The position numbers and the translations under genes are program-made. The notes beneath the pieces were generated by a model, which worked only from the letters and a program-made list of their open reading frames with translations, ran no database searches and was not told where the DNA came from. From contig CAMPJM010000338.1 of NCBI GenBank assembly GCA_946886805.1, forward strand, positions 1 to 5,185: 5,185 nt of DNA. The letters are read 5' to 3'. The DNA comes from an uncultured Flammeovirgaceae bacterium. Lineage in GTDB: Bacteria; Bacteroidota; Bacteroidia; Cytophagales; Cyclobacteriaceae. Of the stretch, positions 4,029 to 5,185 are shown piece after piece. Positions within the stretch are counted from its first letter, which is position 1. The number at the start of each line of letters is the position of its first letter.

Positions 4029-5185
4029 ATGATCAATTATCCATTTCTCAACGAGATCAGGATTAGTAGGGGAGAGAACCCACTGTACCTACAGATTTCA
4101 CGAAGCTTAGCCTCACTTATTAAACAAGGCGTATTAAAACCGGGCCAGAAACTTCCCGGGTCGCGCACGATGGCGGAAATTCTTAAAGTAAATCGCAATA
4201 CCGTTTGTTTGGCTACGGACGAATTAATTACAGAAGGCTGGGTGATTTCAAAGCCTAAAAGCGGATTATTTGTTAATGATCAGCTTCCATTAGTGCAGTA
4301 TGCTGTTCTGAAAACAGATAGAAACAGACATGAGCAATTATCAGGATTACAGTTAACTCCCAATACTTTCCTTCAAGCACCCGAAGTAAATGAATTAGCC
4401 TACGAATTCAACGATGGTGTGCCTGATCCGAGATTAAGTCCTCTTAATGAGTTGGGGAGGGAGTACCACAGGCTGCTAAAAAAGTCTGGTCCCTTAAAGC
4501 TTTTTAGCTATGCTGATGCCGAGGGAGAACCTCTTTTGAGAAAGCTCCTGAGCAAAGATCTGAATGAGAATCGGGGTCTCCACACTACCCAAGATGATAT
4601 TTTTATAAGCAGAGGAAGCATCATGGCCTTGTCACTGATAGCGCAGGCGACCCTGCAAAAGAACGATGTAGTTGTGGTGGGAGATCTGAACTACCGGACA
4701 GCTAATTTGATTTTTGAACAGGAAGGAGCACGTTTAATTCGTATTCCGGTTGATGAAAGAGGCATAAATACTACTGCCCTGGAAGAATTACTGCAAAAGG
4801 AGAGAATAAGGATGCTATATGTCACTTCACATCACCAACATCCTACTACGGTTACGCTTGCTCCGGAGCGGCGTATTCACTTGTATGAGCTTTCTCTGAA
4901 ATGGGGCTTTTTTATAATTGAAGATGATTATGATTTCGACTACCATTATGAAAATAGACCTACCTTACCAATAGCAAGCATGGATACTTCGGGACTCGTA
5001 GTCTATATTGGCTCCTGGTCCAAGACTATTTATCCGGGAATCCGGACAGGGTTTATTGTGGCACCGAAAGTATTGATATCCGAGATGGTGAAATACCGGA
5101 GAATAATTGATCGCCAGGGAGATCATGTGATGGAACGCGCCATTGCTAACCTTATGCAGGATGGCACCCTGCAGCGATACCTTCG
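4029..5185 (+). CDS. MocR-family transcriptional regulator, GntR helix-turn-helix plus aminotransferase-like domain (C-terminus outside window)
   Basis: Predicted PLP-dependent transcription factor. The frame is open for 385 codons to the window edge; the family usually has about 460-500 residues, so roughly the last 80-110 are missing. Residues about 12-83 form the GntR winged helix, with PLYLQISRSLASLIKQG (18-34), LKPGQKLPGSRTMAEIL (36-52), VNRNTV (54-59) and DELITEGW (64-71). From about 125 comes the fold-type-I aminotransferase domain: NDGVPDPRLSP (128-138), SRGSIMALSL (194-203), SHHQHPT (267-273), EDDYDFDYHYE (298-308) and GSWSKTIYPGIRTGF (328-342). Lys332 is the expected PLP Schiff-base lysine; Asp299 and Tyr301 match in spacing the cofactor-binding pair of GabR. 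All key residues seen are intact. ATG 4029 is chosen because it gives the family's normal N-terminus; the frame stays open upstream to 3939 but offers only a GTG at 3996. The effector and regulon are unknown; the divergent oxidase-like gene is the obvious candidate target. A PdxR- or TauR-like role cannot be told apart here. Confidence 0.94.
   Translation, partial: MINYPFLNEIRISRGENPLYLQISRSLASLIKQGVLKPGQKLPGSRTMAEILKVNRNTVCLATDELITEGWVISKPKSGLFVNDQLPLVQYAVLKTDRNRHEQLSGLQLTPNTFLQAPEVNELAYEFNDGVPDPRLSPLNELGREYHRLLKKSGPLKLFSYADAEGEPLLRKLLSKDLNENRGLHTTQDDIFISRGSIMALSLIAQATLQKNDVVVVGDLNYRTANLIFEQEGARLIRIPVDERGINTTALEELLQKERIRMLYVTSHHQHPTTVTLAPERRIHLYELSLKWGFFIIEDDYDFDYHYENRPTLPIASMDTSGLVVYIGSWSKTIYPGIRTGFIVAPKVLISEMVKYRRIIDRQGDHVMERAIANLMQDGTLQRYL

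Overview
The window looks like chromosomal DNA of a Bacteroidetes bacterium, probably a free-living or marine Cytophagales/Flavobacteriia-type polysaccharide degrader; this is inferred. The reasons are AT-rich DNA, genes without clear Shine-Dalgarno sites, a TAnnTTTG-type -7 box, a glycoside hydrolase lipoprotein beside a sugar-catabolism gene, and protein sequences of Bacteroidetes character. Four genes are present. Both genes at the window edges are cut off.

Left part (1-2759, minus strand): rhaM (L-rhamnose mutarotase, complete) is followed after 39 bp by a large secreted lipoprotein of the GH106 alpha-L-rhamnosidase type, whose C-terminus lies beyond position 1. Together they make a rhamnose-release and rhamnose-entry module: the hydrolase frees L-rhamnose from a glycan, and RhaM interconverts its anomers for the cytoplasmic pathway. 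They are probably the upstream end of a polysaccharide-utilisation cluster that continues to the left.

Middle (2760-3249): a 490-bp gap with no credible gene but much structure. It holds two long copies and one degenerate fragment of an intergenic repeat. The repeat is built from short hairpins with the core GGATT-ACA-AATCC and outer stem bases that differ between copies but stay complementary. One copy carries 53 bp absent from the other, bounded by TGGTTG direct repeats. A separate perfect 10-bp hairpin with a GGGG loop sits between the copies. This resembles REP/BIME- or MITE-like elements; no transposase is visible.

Right part (3250-5185): a pyridoxamine 5'-phosphate oxidase-like, NimA/COG3467-type flavin-binding protein on the minus strand is divergent from a MocR-type regulator (GntR winged helix fused to an aminotransferase fold) on the plus strand. 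The 98-bp shared intergenic region holds a good -7 box for the oxidase-like gene, no recognisable -33 box, and CTGGC/GCCAG half-sites where a -33 box would lie. This suggests that the MocR protein controls its divergent neighbour. The rhamnose module and the MocR/oxidase pair are separated by the repeat block and are probably functionally unrelated.
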